Source: Desulfobacula sp. (GTDB lineage: Bacteria > Desulfobacterota > Desulfobacteria > Desulfobacterales > Desulfobacteraceae). From it: a stretch of 11,268 nucleotides of DNA. Under the pieces are notes generated by a model that was not told the origin of the DNA, made no database searches, and saw nothing but the letters and a program-made list of their open reading frames with translations. Shown one piece after another: positions 1 through 5,105 of the stretch; the stretch's first letter is position 1, and the number at the start of each line of letters is the position of its first letter. Where the stretch lies: assembly GCA_029940235.1 (NCBI GenBank), contig JAOZRI010000050.1:1-11268 (forward strand), given 5' to 3'. Made by a program: the position numbers and the translations under genes.

Positions 1-515
1 ATATGGTATTTAATACTATTATGGCAATTTTATGCCTTTTAATTATTTCCCATGGCTTTGCCACCATGAATGTTATCAAAGCACTTCCAGCCTGGAGCTC
101 AACTATGGTTCTTCCTTTGTCTGTTATCTCCGGGATCTGGGTAGGTCAACAGATTCTGCAATTAATGGCTGGTTTTTCCAGCAATGAGAGTTTTGCATCT
201 GGAATGGAAGTGTGGGCAGAAGTTTTCTTTTTTGTCTATTTTTTATGTCTGCTTCTCTATGTATGGGGAACCTGGCATGCCAGTGACATTGGCAAAGAGT
301 CCATTAAAAATCTTCTCAATGGCGAACTTAAGAAAATTTCTCTCATCGGAGTGGTTGTACTTGGTGTTGTGCTGCCTTTGATTTTTACCCTGATCATGTG
401 GGGTGGGGATACCAATGGTTTTCTTATCTTTTTAAGACTTGCCTGTGTAATTGCAGGTGATCTTGCCATGAGATTTGTTATCATGAAAAGTGCAGTGTAT
501 ACGCCATTGATTTAG
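1..515 (+). CDS. NrfD/PsrC-like membrane subunit, C-terminal part (5'-truncated by window edge)
   Basis: The frame is open from the window edge to a TAG at 513-515 and gives about 170 residues. The ATG at position 3 is probably internal, because NrfD proteins usually have 300-400 residues. Five hydrophobic segments are visible at about residues 1-22, 33-55, 68-89, 112-134 and 140-160. The ending, a membrane helix followed by RFVIMKSAVYTPLI, resembles the end of polysulfide reductase NrfD/PsrC-type subunits. Members of this family are integral membrane proteins that exchange electrons between the quinone pool and periplasmic or cytoplasmic Fe-S or molybdopterin partners, for example in Qrc, Nrf, Psr, Dsr or Hme complexes. 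The partner subunits would lie upstream, outside the window, so the specific complex cannot be named. Two hairpins follow the stop, suggesting this is the last gene of its operon. Confidence 0.72.
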   Translation, partial: MVFNTIMAILCLLIISHGFATMNVIKALPAWSSTMVLPLSVISGIWVGQQILQLMAGFSSNESFASGMEVWAEVFFFVYFLCLLLYVWGTWHASDIGKESIKNLLNGELKKISLIGVVVLGVVLPLIFTLIMWGGDTNGFLIFLRLACVIAGDLAMRFVIMKSAVYTPLI

Positions 516-522
516 ATTAACA

Positions 523-555
523 GGTAATGATAAAATTTTTTGTTTTATCATTGCC
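523..555 (+). terminator. AT-rich hairpin just after the NrfD-like gene
   Basis: Arms at 523-535 and 543-555 pair over 13 positions with one G-T wobble, around a 7-nt T-rich loop. It begins 8 nt after the stop codon. There is no T-tract on the far side, so alone it is a poor intrinsic terminator. It may protect the mRNA 3' end or act together with the next hairpin. Confidence 0.45.
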
Positions 556-570
556 AGATCAATAGTTAAA

Positions 571-612
571 AAAAGGTGCAGAAAAGAGTATTATATCTTT
601 TCTGCACCTTTT
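571..612 (+). terminator. Strong intrinsic terminator, possibly bidirectional
   Basis: A perfect 17-bp inverted repeat (571-587 with 596-612) surrounds an 8-nt loop. The stem contains GGTGCAGAAAAG and is bordered by A-runs on the left and T-runs on the right, giving a U-tail in either direction. It lies 56 nt after the NrfD-like stop and before the promoter region of the next gene, so it probably ends the upstream operon. Confidence 0.8.
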
Positions 613-634
613 ATTATTTCTTAGTTCTAATTTA

Positions 635-663
635 TTTACAAAAATGTTATGATTTTTTAATAT
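635..663 (+). promoter_or_regulatory. Candidate sigma-70-type promoter for the methyltransferase gene
   Basis: TTTACA at 635-640 (5 of 6 to the -35 consensus) and TAATAT at 658-663 (4 of 6 to the -10 consensus) are separated by exactly 17 nt. This puts transcription start near 670, shortly before the ATG at 693 and after the terminator at 571-612. The region is very AT-rich, so chance matches are likely. Confidence 0.35.
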
Positions 664-692
664 ATACTATTCAATAAAAACCTTTAATAGAT

Positions 693-1775
693 ATGAGAAC
701 AATGGATATGACAAATTTTAAAGCAAATGGTTTGCCCCTTTTAATCGGCAGTCTTCCCATGGAAAGCCATGAAGAGGCAACAAAACTTGTTCTTGATCAT
801 ACTCCAGATATTCCTTTATGGGTGCAACTGCCAGGGTTTAAAGAAGAAGGTATGATCAGTCAGTTTCTTCCGGGACTTCCGGGATTCAGCAATGATTCAG
901 ATAAAAACATTCTTGATACATCAAAACCTGAATTTGACAAAGAAGTTCTTGAATTTTTTGAAGAGTATCTGTCTTTATCTGAAACAGGTGCTGATATAGG
1001 CTCTTCACGATTTGCTCTATCAGGCTTACGGGCAAAAGGTTTTGTTGAATTTTTAAAGCAGATTGATGAACATGATTACTCTTTTAAAGCTCTCAAAGGT
1101 CAGGTTACAGGTCCAATTACTTTTGGAACAGCAGTAAAAGATGAGCAGGATAGAGATATTTTTTATAATGATCAACTGCGGGATGCCGCCATAAAAAAAC
1201 TTGCCTTAAATGCCAGATGGCAGGCCTCTGAATTTTCAAAACGGGGTGCTATACCCATTATTTTCCTTGATGAGCCAGCTCTGGCAGGATTTGGCACTTC
1301 TGCCTATATTACCATCACCAAAGAAGATGTCACACAAAGTATGGATGAAATTGTCCAGGAAATTCATGTCCAGGATGGTCTTGCAGGAGTCCATGTCTGT
1401 GCAAACACTCAATGGGATATGCTCCTGGAATCAAATATTGATATTATAAGTTTTGATGCATTTTCCTATTTTGACAGATTTATTCTTTATCCTGAATTGA
1501 TCAAAGCATATTTTGGTAAAGGGAAAATCCTTGCCTGGGGAATTGTTCCTACAGATAAAGCGCAAACCATAGCAGAGCAGACCACCAAAGGTCTTATTCA
1601 AATGCTCAATGACCAGATGGATGAATTATCTGATAAAACTAAAATCGATAAAAAAACTATTATTTCACAATCTTTTATCACGCCAAGCTGCGGAACCGGT
1701 TCCCTTGATCTTGATTCAGCAAAAAAGGTGTTGAGATTAACAAAAGAAGTATCTAAAGCATTCCGATTGAAATAA
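693..1775 (+). CDS. Core methionine-synthase (MetE C-terminal-like) / URO-D superfamily methyltransferase
   Basis: This 360-residue protein matches only the catalytic C-terminal half of cobalamin-independent methionine synthase; full-length MetE is about 750 residues. The zinc-site pattern is visible: H234-x-C236 in GVHVC, D255 where MetE has Glu, and C333 in TPSCGTGSL. The FLDEPAL motif (about 191-197) matches the MetE DEPA motif. An N-terminal signature near 41-64 (WVQLPGF, QFLPGLPGF) is typical of stand-alone relatives in anaerobes. Such proteins lack the folate-binding N-terminal half. Characterised folate-independent enzymes take methyl groups from corrinoid proteins, so methionine synthesis from a methyl-corrinoid donor is plausible but inferred. 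It could instead be a corrinoid methyltransferase for another substrate. ATGs at 702 and 708 are alternative starts; no clear ribosome-binding site favours one. It is monocistronic and convergent with the next gene. Confidence 0.72.
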   Translation: MRTMDMTNFKANGLPLLIGSLPMESHEEATKLVLDHTPDIPLWVQLPGFKEEGMISQFLPGLPGFSNDSDKNILDTSKPEFDKEVLEFFEEYLSLSETGADIGSSRFALSGLRAKGFVEFLKQIDEHDYSFKALKGQVTGPITFGTAVKDEQDRDIFYNDQLRDAAIKKLALNARWQASEFSKRGAIPIIFLDEPALAGFGTSAYITITKEDVTQSMDEIVQEIHVQDGLAGVHVCANTQWDMLLESNIDIISFDAFSYFDRFILYPELIKAYFGKGKILAWGIVPTDKAQTIAEQTTKGLIQMLNDQMDELSDKTKIDKKTIISQSFITPSCGTGSLDLDSAKKVLRLTKEVSKAFRLK

Positions 1776-1832
1776 AGCTGCAGCAATATTTTTTACATCA
1801 TAACATTTTTACTTTTTAGAATGGTTCCAGAG

Positions 1833-2495
1833 CTATTGATTCTCTTCTTTGGCTTCAGCTGCAAAATCCTTGGAACATCTTTCAAGATTTTCAAAATATT
1901 TGGGATAAGCTTTTTTCCCAGCATCAATAATTTTGTCCCAGGGCAAATCTGCAAAACTTCCATGATCTTTTATATATTCCATGTGTTTTTTGCCAGATTT
2001 ATCCAGGGGATGTAATATAGAATCTTTTGTCCCATCAAACTCCAGAGGTCTGACATTGAAATTATCACAAAGTTCAAGATTAAATGCAGGAGTTGCTTTT
2101 ACCCATTGATTATTGAGAAACAGCTCTGTAAAACCGTGGTAAAAAAAAGTATCTGTCCCCATTAACTCTTTGAGTTTTTTTGTGTTTAAATGATTTTTAA
2201 CATCAGCAAATCCAAGCCGTGCAGGAATGTTCTGACTTCTTGCACAGGCGGCAAGAAGTACTGCTTTGGCCACACAATACCCATACCCCTTCTTTAAAAT
2301 ACTGCTTGCCTTCATATTCGCTTTTTCCGGCTTCATGCTGTATGGGTTGTACCTGATGCCATCTCGTACTGCATAATAGAGGCTTACGGCCTTTTCAAGT
2401 GGGTTGTTGCCTTTCGTTGTGTTCTTTTTGGCAAACTCAATTATTTTTGGATGATTACTTTCAATATAATATGTGTGGTCCAGATATTTTTCCAT
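1833..2495 (-). CDS. Transglutaminase-like (papain-fold) domain protein
   Basis: The 220-residue product contains a transglutaminase-core fold. The nucleophile region is GYGYCVAKAVLLAACARSQNIP-type, with C74 at the start of a helix, followed by RLGFADV. H120 lies in FFYHGFTELF, and the strand ends with WVKATPAFN (131-139). The third catalytic position, usually Asp four residues after the Trp, appears to be Thr135. The downstream LEFDG and HPLDKSG-HMEY motifs are shared, from memory, with a widespread bacterial subfamily of about 220 residues. There is no signal peptide, so it is probably cytoplasmic. Members may be peptidases, amidases or cross-linking enzymes; the substrate is unknown. The ATG at 2493-2495 is preceded on the minus strand by AGG about 12 nt upstream and AAAG closer in, a moderate ribosome-binding site. 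It converges with the methyltransferase gene, 57 nt apart. Confidence 0.78.
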   Translation of the reverse strand: MEKYLDHTYYIESNHPKIIEFAKKNTTKGNNPLEKAVSLYYAVRDGIRYNPYSMKPEKANMKASSILKKGYGYCVAKAVLLAACARSQNIPARLGFADVKNHLNTKKLKELMGTDTFFYHGFTELFLNNQWVKATPAFNLELCDNFNVRPLEFDGTKDSILHPLDKSGKKHMEYIKDHGSFADLPWDKIIDAGKKAYPKYFENLERCSKDFAAEAKEENQ

Positions 2496-2694
2496 GCTTT
2501 AAACCTGATTCAATTTTCATTAATAATAAAGCTCTTTTGTATAGTATTTTATATAAAAGAACAAGCTATGATTTGGGGACGGTTATCAACAGGCTGTTAC
2601 ACAATTCCATTTTTCTCAACTTCTGCGTTTAAAGATAAATTTGAAAAAATTTGTATTATGTAACAATCTGTCGAACAAAAGTGTTTCATACTGC

Positions 2695-2711
2695 GAGACA
2701 TAAATTGTCTC
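2695..2711. promoter_or_regulatory. Palindromic candidate operator / upstream activating sequence
   Basis: GAGACA-TAAAT-TGTCTC is a perfect 6-bp inverted repeat with a 5-nt centre. It lies about 55 nt upstream of the -24 element at 2764, the usual distance for an enhancer-type site of a sigma-54 activator. A related site with the same 11-mer GAGACATAAAT precedes the sigma-54 activator gene at 5031-5048. Binding is inferred. Confidence 0.5.
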
Positions 2712-2763
2712 AGTGATCAATTTCCACCATAATGAATCTTTAGTCTCTTAGATATCTTGCTGG

Positions 2764-2780
2764 CTGGCATAATTTATGCT
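2764..2780 (+). promoter_or_regulatory. Sigma-54 (-24/-12) promoter upstream of the HEAT-like gene
   Basis: CTGGCATAATTTATGCT fits the sigma-54 consensus YTGGCACGRNNNTTGCW. The invariant GG (2766-2767) and GC (2778-2779) are separated by exactly 10 nt, and only the C and G after CA and the first T of TTGC differ. Transcription would start near 2791, giving a leader of about 37 nt before the ATG at 2828. The palindrome at 2695-2711 lies at a suitable upstream distance. Confidence 0.7.
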
Positions 2781-2827
2781 CATTAACATATATTTAAGCT
2801 CTTAAAATATAAAATAAAAGGTATATT

Positions 2828-3511
2828 ATGGCAAAAGCATATGGAAGGAAAACAAAGAAAAAAGTGGGGGCAATACTTCACACAGCCTATGAAGATGCTG
2901 CCATGGAAATGTTGGCACAAATCCCGGACAAACAGCTTGTGGGTCATCTGTTTTCTTATTTTTATAATCAAGATGAATTAATAAAATTTCGCAGTGTTGT
3001 AGCAATGGGAAGGCTTGTAGTGAGAATAGAACAAAAAAATATTGAGAAGGCAAGAGATGTTCTTCGGAGGATAATGTGGAATCTTAATGATGAATCCGGT
3101 GGTATAGGGTGGGGCTCTCCTGAAGCCATGGGAGAAATACTCAATCAAAGCCCGAAGCTTGCCATGGAATTTAAATCCATACTATTTTCATATCTAAATT
3201 CCGAGGGTAATTTTATTGAGCATGAAATGCTTCAAAGAGGTGTCATATGGGGTGTTGGGACATATTTAAAATCAAACCCAAAAGATTTGGACAAAGAGAC
3301 AAAGGGATTTTTATTCCAACATTTGCAGTCTTTAGATTCCATAAAAAGGATATATGCCTTAAGAGCCCTTCTGAATGCACACTGCTTTGACAATCACCCA
3401 ATACCTGAGAGTATGATTATGGACAAGCAGGAGGTTGATATTTTTAAAAACTGGTGTTTTATTCAAACATCGGTTTCAAACATGGTTCAGCAGGCTACTA
3501 CAAAGCGCTAA
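2828..3511 (+). CDS. DVU0298-like HEAT-repeat-type protein
   Basis: The 227-residue protein is all-helical in character and has no signal peptide or membrane segment. Residues about 35-180 show helix pairs typical of HEAT-like repeats. Two conserved-looking blocks stand out: ESGGIGWGSPEAMGEI (89-104) and RGVIWGVGTYL (137-147). These resemble, from memory, the family named after DVU0298 of Desulfovibrio vulgaris, found mainly in sulfate reducers. HEAT-like folds usually bind proteins or act as scaffolds, and the function of this family is not known to me. The ATG at 2828 follows AAAAGG about 7 nt upstream. A sigma-54 promoter at 2764-2780 with an upstream palindrome suggests inducible expression under an enhancer-binding activator, possibly the one encoded at 5106-6494. 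A 171-nt gap separates it from the redox cluster, so it is probably a separate transcript. Confidence 0.68.
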   Translation: MAKAYGRKTKKKVGAILHTAYEDAAMEMLAQIPDKQLVGHLFSYFYNQDELIKFRSVVAMGRLVVRIEQKNIEKARDVLRRIMWNLNDESGGIGWGSPEAMGEILNQSPKLAMEFKSILFSYLNSEGNFIEHEMLQRGVIWGVGTYLKSNPKDLDKETKGFLFQHLQSLDSIKRIYALRALLNAHCFDNHPIPESMIMDKQEVDIFKNWCFIQTSVSNMVQQATTKR

Positions 3512-3554
3512 TTTGTGAGCATATGTTTCTCTTCGAGCCTCAATTTTGGCACTG

Positions 3555-3586
3555 AAATAATAAAATATTACAATAATTTATTATTT
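3555..3586. other. A/T-only hairpin between the HEAT-like gene and the redox cluster
   Basis: AAATAATAAA (3555-3564) and TTTATTATTT (3577-3586) are perfect 10-bp inverted arms around a 12-nt loop. The stem has no G or C and is thermodynamically weak. It could serve as a weak terminator for the HEAT-like gene or be compositional. The right arm runs into the candidate sigma-54 element at 3585. Confidence 0.3.
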
Positions 3587-3601
3587 GGCATGCTAATTGA
3601 A
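3585..3601 (+). promoter_or_regulatory. Possible sigma-54-like promoter for the redox cluster
   Basis: TTGGCATGCTAATTGAA keeps the GG of the -24 element (3587-3588) and TTG at the correct position of the -12 element, but the invariant GC reads GA (3599-3600). It lies about 80 nt before the first gene of the cluster. The imperfect -12 box makes this a weak call; no palindrome like that at 2695 is seen upstream. Confidence 0.35.
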
Positions 3602-3682
3602 AGACAAGATTAAAAACAAGTTAGAAATTAAGAGTAAAAATTTAAAATCAGCCAAGTGTGTAAATTAAAGAGTTATTGACTT

Positions 3683-3943
3683 ATGCTTGAAAAACAATGT
3701 GATATAAATATTTCTCAAACCATTGACCTTGCGCAAAAAATGATAAAACTTGCGCAGGCGGGGTATGAGCAGAGAGAAGATCCAGGATGCGGAGTTCTTT
3801 ACGGGATTCTGCTGGATTCGGGATACAGACTTCTTAATATAGCACAAAAAGAGAAGCAGGCACATATTAATAAAGGCTGGTGGAACAAATCAATTAACAA
3901 TTCAATTAACAAATCAATTAGTAAAAAGGAGAAAAACTTATGA
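3683..3943 (+). CDS. Hypothetical 86-aa protein, first gene of the rubrerythrin cluster
   Basis: I do not recognise a named family. Residues 1-66 look like a compact helical domain: an amphipathic helix [15 protein letters not shown], then [29 protein letters not shown] with one Cys. There is no signal peptide or membrane segment. After Trp-Trp (65-66) the tail is a tandem [12 protein letters not shown] repeat followed by lysines, encoded by three 12-nt units at 3884-3919, which looks like a late addition. The stop codon overlaps the rubrerythrin start as ATGA (3940-3943), so the two are probably translationally coupled. The start ATG at 3683 has only a weak AAAGAG about 11 nt upstream. Position suggests an accessory role in peroxide or oxygen defence, but nothing in the sequence shows a reaction. 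Confidence 0.65.
   Translation: MLEKQCDINISQTIDLAQKMIKLAQAGYEQREDPGCGVLYGILLDSGYRLLNIAQKEKQAHINKGWWNKSINNSINKSISKKEKNL
3884..3923 (+). repeat. Three tandem 12-nt repeats inside the end of the 86-aa gene
   Basis: Units AACAAATCAATT (3884-3895), AACAATTCAATT (3896-3907) and AACAAATCAATT (3908-3919) are followed by a degenerate start of a fourth. They are in frame and encode [12 protein letters not shown]. The array ends just before the AAGGAG ribosome-binding site of rubrerythrin. Copy number may vary by replication slippage. Confidence 0.8.
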
Positions 3944-4482
3944 AGACTTATGTTTGTTCAGTATGCGGTTATTCACACAATGGCGATGATGCCCCTGAAA
4001 AATGCCCTAATTGCGGTGCAGCACAAGAAAAATTTAATCTGCAGGAAGGTGATCTGGTATGGGCTGACAGCCATGTAATCGGTGTAGCAAAAGATGTTGA
4101 TGCCGAAATCCTTCAGGGATTGAAAGACAATTTTGCAGGTGAATGTACAGAAGTTGGCATGTACATTGCCATGAGCCGTCAGGCAGATCGTGAGGGATAC
4201 CCGGAAGTTGCTGAAGCATACAAAAGGATTGCTTATGAAGAAGCTGATCATGCCTCTAAATTTGCAGAACTGCTTGGTGAAGTACTTGAAGCAGATACAA
4301 AGGCAAATTTGGAAGCCAGAGTTATTGCAGAAAATGGTGCCTGTGCCGGCAAAAAACAGATTGCTGTAAAAGCAAAAGAGTTGGGCTATGATGCCATTCA
4401 TGATACTGTACATGAGATGTGCAAAGACGAAGAGCGTCATGGCAGAGCATTTGAAGGCCTGTTAAATCGTTTCTTTAAATAA
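3940..4482 (+). CDS. Rubrerythrin, reverse type (N-terminal rubredoxin domain), NADH-peroxidase family
   Basis: The 180-residue protein has a rubredoxin-like domain first: C6-x2-C9 and C22-x2-C25 would bind one Fe(SCys)4. A ferritin-like four-helix domain follows from about residue 52, with diiron ligands E68 or E71, E101-x2-H104 in EEADH, E131, and E164-x2-H167 in DEERH. This order is the reverse of classical rubrerythrin and matches the family called reverse rubrerythrin or NADH peroxidase, which reduces hydrogen peroxide to water in anaerobes. The length is full for the family. The ATG at 3940 overlaps the previous stop and has AAGGAG about 9 nt upstream, a strong site. The ferredoxin and zinc-ribbon genes immediately downstream are plausible electron-transfer partners. 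Cytoplasmic location is expected, as there is no signal peptide. Confidence 0.93.
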   Translation: MKTYVCSVCGYSHNGDDAPEKCPNCGAAQEKFNLQEGDLVWADSHVIGVAKDVDAEILQGLKDNFAGECTEVGMYIAMSRQADREGYPEVAEAYKRIAYEEADHASKFAELLGEVLEADTKANLEARVIAENGACAGKKQIAVKAKELGYDAIHDTVHEMCKDEERHGRAFEGLLNRFFK

Positions 4483-4500
4483 TAGGAATTGATATTACCC

Positions 4501-4686
4501 TTGAAAACTCCTGTTGTTGATCTGGGATGCTGTAATCTTTGCGAGATCTGTATAGAACTTGCACCCCAGGCATTTCAGATCAATGATGCAGGTTTTGTTG
4601 AGGTTCTTAATCTTGACAATTATTTAGATGAAGAGATCCATGAAGCCATAAAAAACTGCCCCAAAGATTGTATTGTTTGGGAATAA
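4501..4686 (+). CDS. Single-cluster [4Fe-4S] ferredoxin
   Basis: The small protein (61 residues from TTG 4501, or 65 from TTG 4489) has the monocluster ferredoxin pattern. In the 65-residue numbering this is C15-x2-C18-x2-C21 followed by C57-Pro, with the family features LAPQAFQIND after the third Cys and NCPKDCI at the end. Extra Cys residues are at 14 and 61; the latter often forms a disulfide with a second Cys in Desulfovibrio-type ferredoxins. Both starts are TTG. An AGGA at 4484-4487 is too close to 4489 and somewhat far from 4501, so the start is uncertain; 4501 is preferred on spacing. The gene begins within 20 nt of the rubrerythrin stop and likely passes electrons to it, by inference from position. 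Confidence 0.85.
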   Translation: MKTPVVDLGCCNLCEICIELAPQAFQINDAGFVEVLNLDNYLDEEIHEAIKNCPKDCIVWE

Positions 4687-4707
4687 CTTTAAAAAAAGGA
4701 GGCAAGC

Positions 4708-4875
4708 ATGTCAGAAGAAGCACAGAGATGTCCGGGAAATGAATTAAATAAGAGTCTGGGAACTATTGATATCAAGTGCTCTGCATGTGGCACTGTAAAT
4801 GAAATCTTTAGTGATGAAGCTGATAAAGCCCACAAGTGTACAAAATGCGGCAAACTCTTGGAAATGCCAAAATAA
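4708..4875 (+). CDS. 55-aa zinc-ribbon / rubredoxin-like protein
   Basis: The ATG at 4708 is preceded by AAAGGAGG about 6 nt upstream, the best ribosome-binding site in the cluster, and the frame runs to TAA at 4873-4875. The product has C24-x2-C27 (KCSACG) and C44-x2-C47 (KCTKCG), the spacing of a zinc ribbon or a rubredoxin-like metal site, plus one extra Cys at residue 8. CxxCG knuckles on both sides favour a small metal-binding domain of about 30 residues with a short N-terminal arm. It begins 21 nt after the ferredoxin stop and ends 22 nt before a terminator, so it is the last gene of the operon. A redox-partner or zinc-binding accessory role is inferred. Confidence 0.82.
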   Translation: MSEEAQRCPGNELNKSLGTIDIKCSACGTVNEIFSDEADKAHKCTKCGKLLEMPK

Positions 4876-4897
4876 ATCTGCATCACCTGTAAACAAT

Positions 4898-4934
4898 ATG
4901 TAACCCAAAGGTTTAAAAAATTTTTGGGTTACAT
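4898..4934 (+). terminator. Intrinsic terminator closing the redox cluster
   Basis: ATGTAACCCAAA (4898-4909) pairs perfectly with TTTGGGTTACAT (4923-4934) over 12 bp; two inner G-T wobbles could extend it. TTTTAT follows the right arm. It lies 22 nt after the zinc-ribbon stop and separates the cluster from the activator gene. Confidence 0.78.
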
Positions 4935-5030
4935 TTTATCTAATCTTTCTACCTTAGTTTTATAGACATCCTGTCAATTCACAATTTGATAATTAGTTAG
5001 CACCCATCCTTTTAAAAAAAATATTGCATT

Positions 5031-5048
5031 TGAGACATAAATGTGTCA
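5031..5048. promoter_or_regulatory. Near-palindrome upstream of the sigma-54 activator gene
   Basis: TGAGACAT-AA-ATGTGTCA has 8-nt arms with one mismatch. It shares the 11-mer GAGACATAAAT with the palindrome at 2695-2711, though the half-site spacing differs by one base. It ends 57 nt before the ATG at 5106. A role as an autoregulatory site of the activator is an inference. Confidence 0.42.
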
Positions 5049-5105
5049 TTTACCTTATCGTATCAATTATGATCAATAGTTATTCTTATATTGGAATATT
5101 TTACA

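Larger units (their letters stand above)
2496..2827. promoter_or_regulatory. Divergent intergenic region (332 nt)
   Basis: This is the region between the transglutaminase-like gene (minus) and the HEAT-like gene (plus). It must contain both promoters. The plus side holds the palindrome 2695-2711, a TGATCAAT word at 2714-2721 and the sigma-54 promoter 2764-2780. On the minus side I see no convincing -35/-10 pair. Plus-strand open frames beginning at 2399 and 2451 extend into it but have no ribosome-binding site or recognisable protein and are not called. Confidence 0.6.

Noticed and set aside
640-1810. A 14-bp perfect inverted repeat flanks the methyltransferase gene (640-653 and 1797-1810).
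   Set aside because: It is almost entirely A/T, and at this length about one such pair is expected by chance in AT-rich DNA of this size. There are no target duplications or transposase remains.
2578-2589. TTATCAACA resembles a DnaA box.
   Set aside because: It is a single site with one mismatch, no cluster of boxes and no replication genes nearby.
2399-2663. Two plus-strand open frames overlapping the transglutaminase start and the intergenic region.
   Set aside because: They have no ribosome-binding site and no recognisable domain, and they overlap a convincing gene on the other strand.
3973-4440. Minus-strand open frame of 155 codons opposite rubrerythrin.
   Set aside because: The product is a Phe/Cys-rich shadow of the rubrerythrin gene, with no ribosome-binding site or family resemblance.
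5091-5105. TTG 5091 as start of the sigma-54 activator.
   Set aside because: The ATG at 5106 is in frame with GGA at suitable spacing, and the PAS domain begins well after it.
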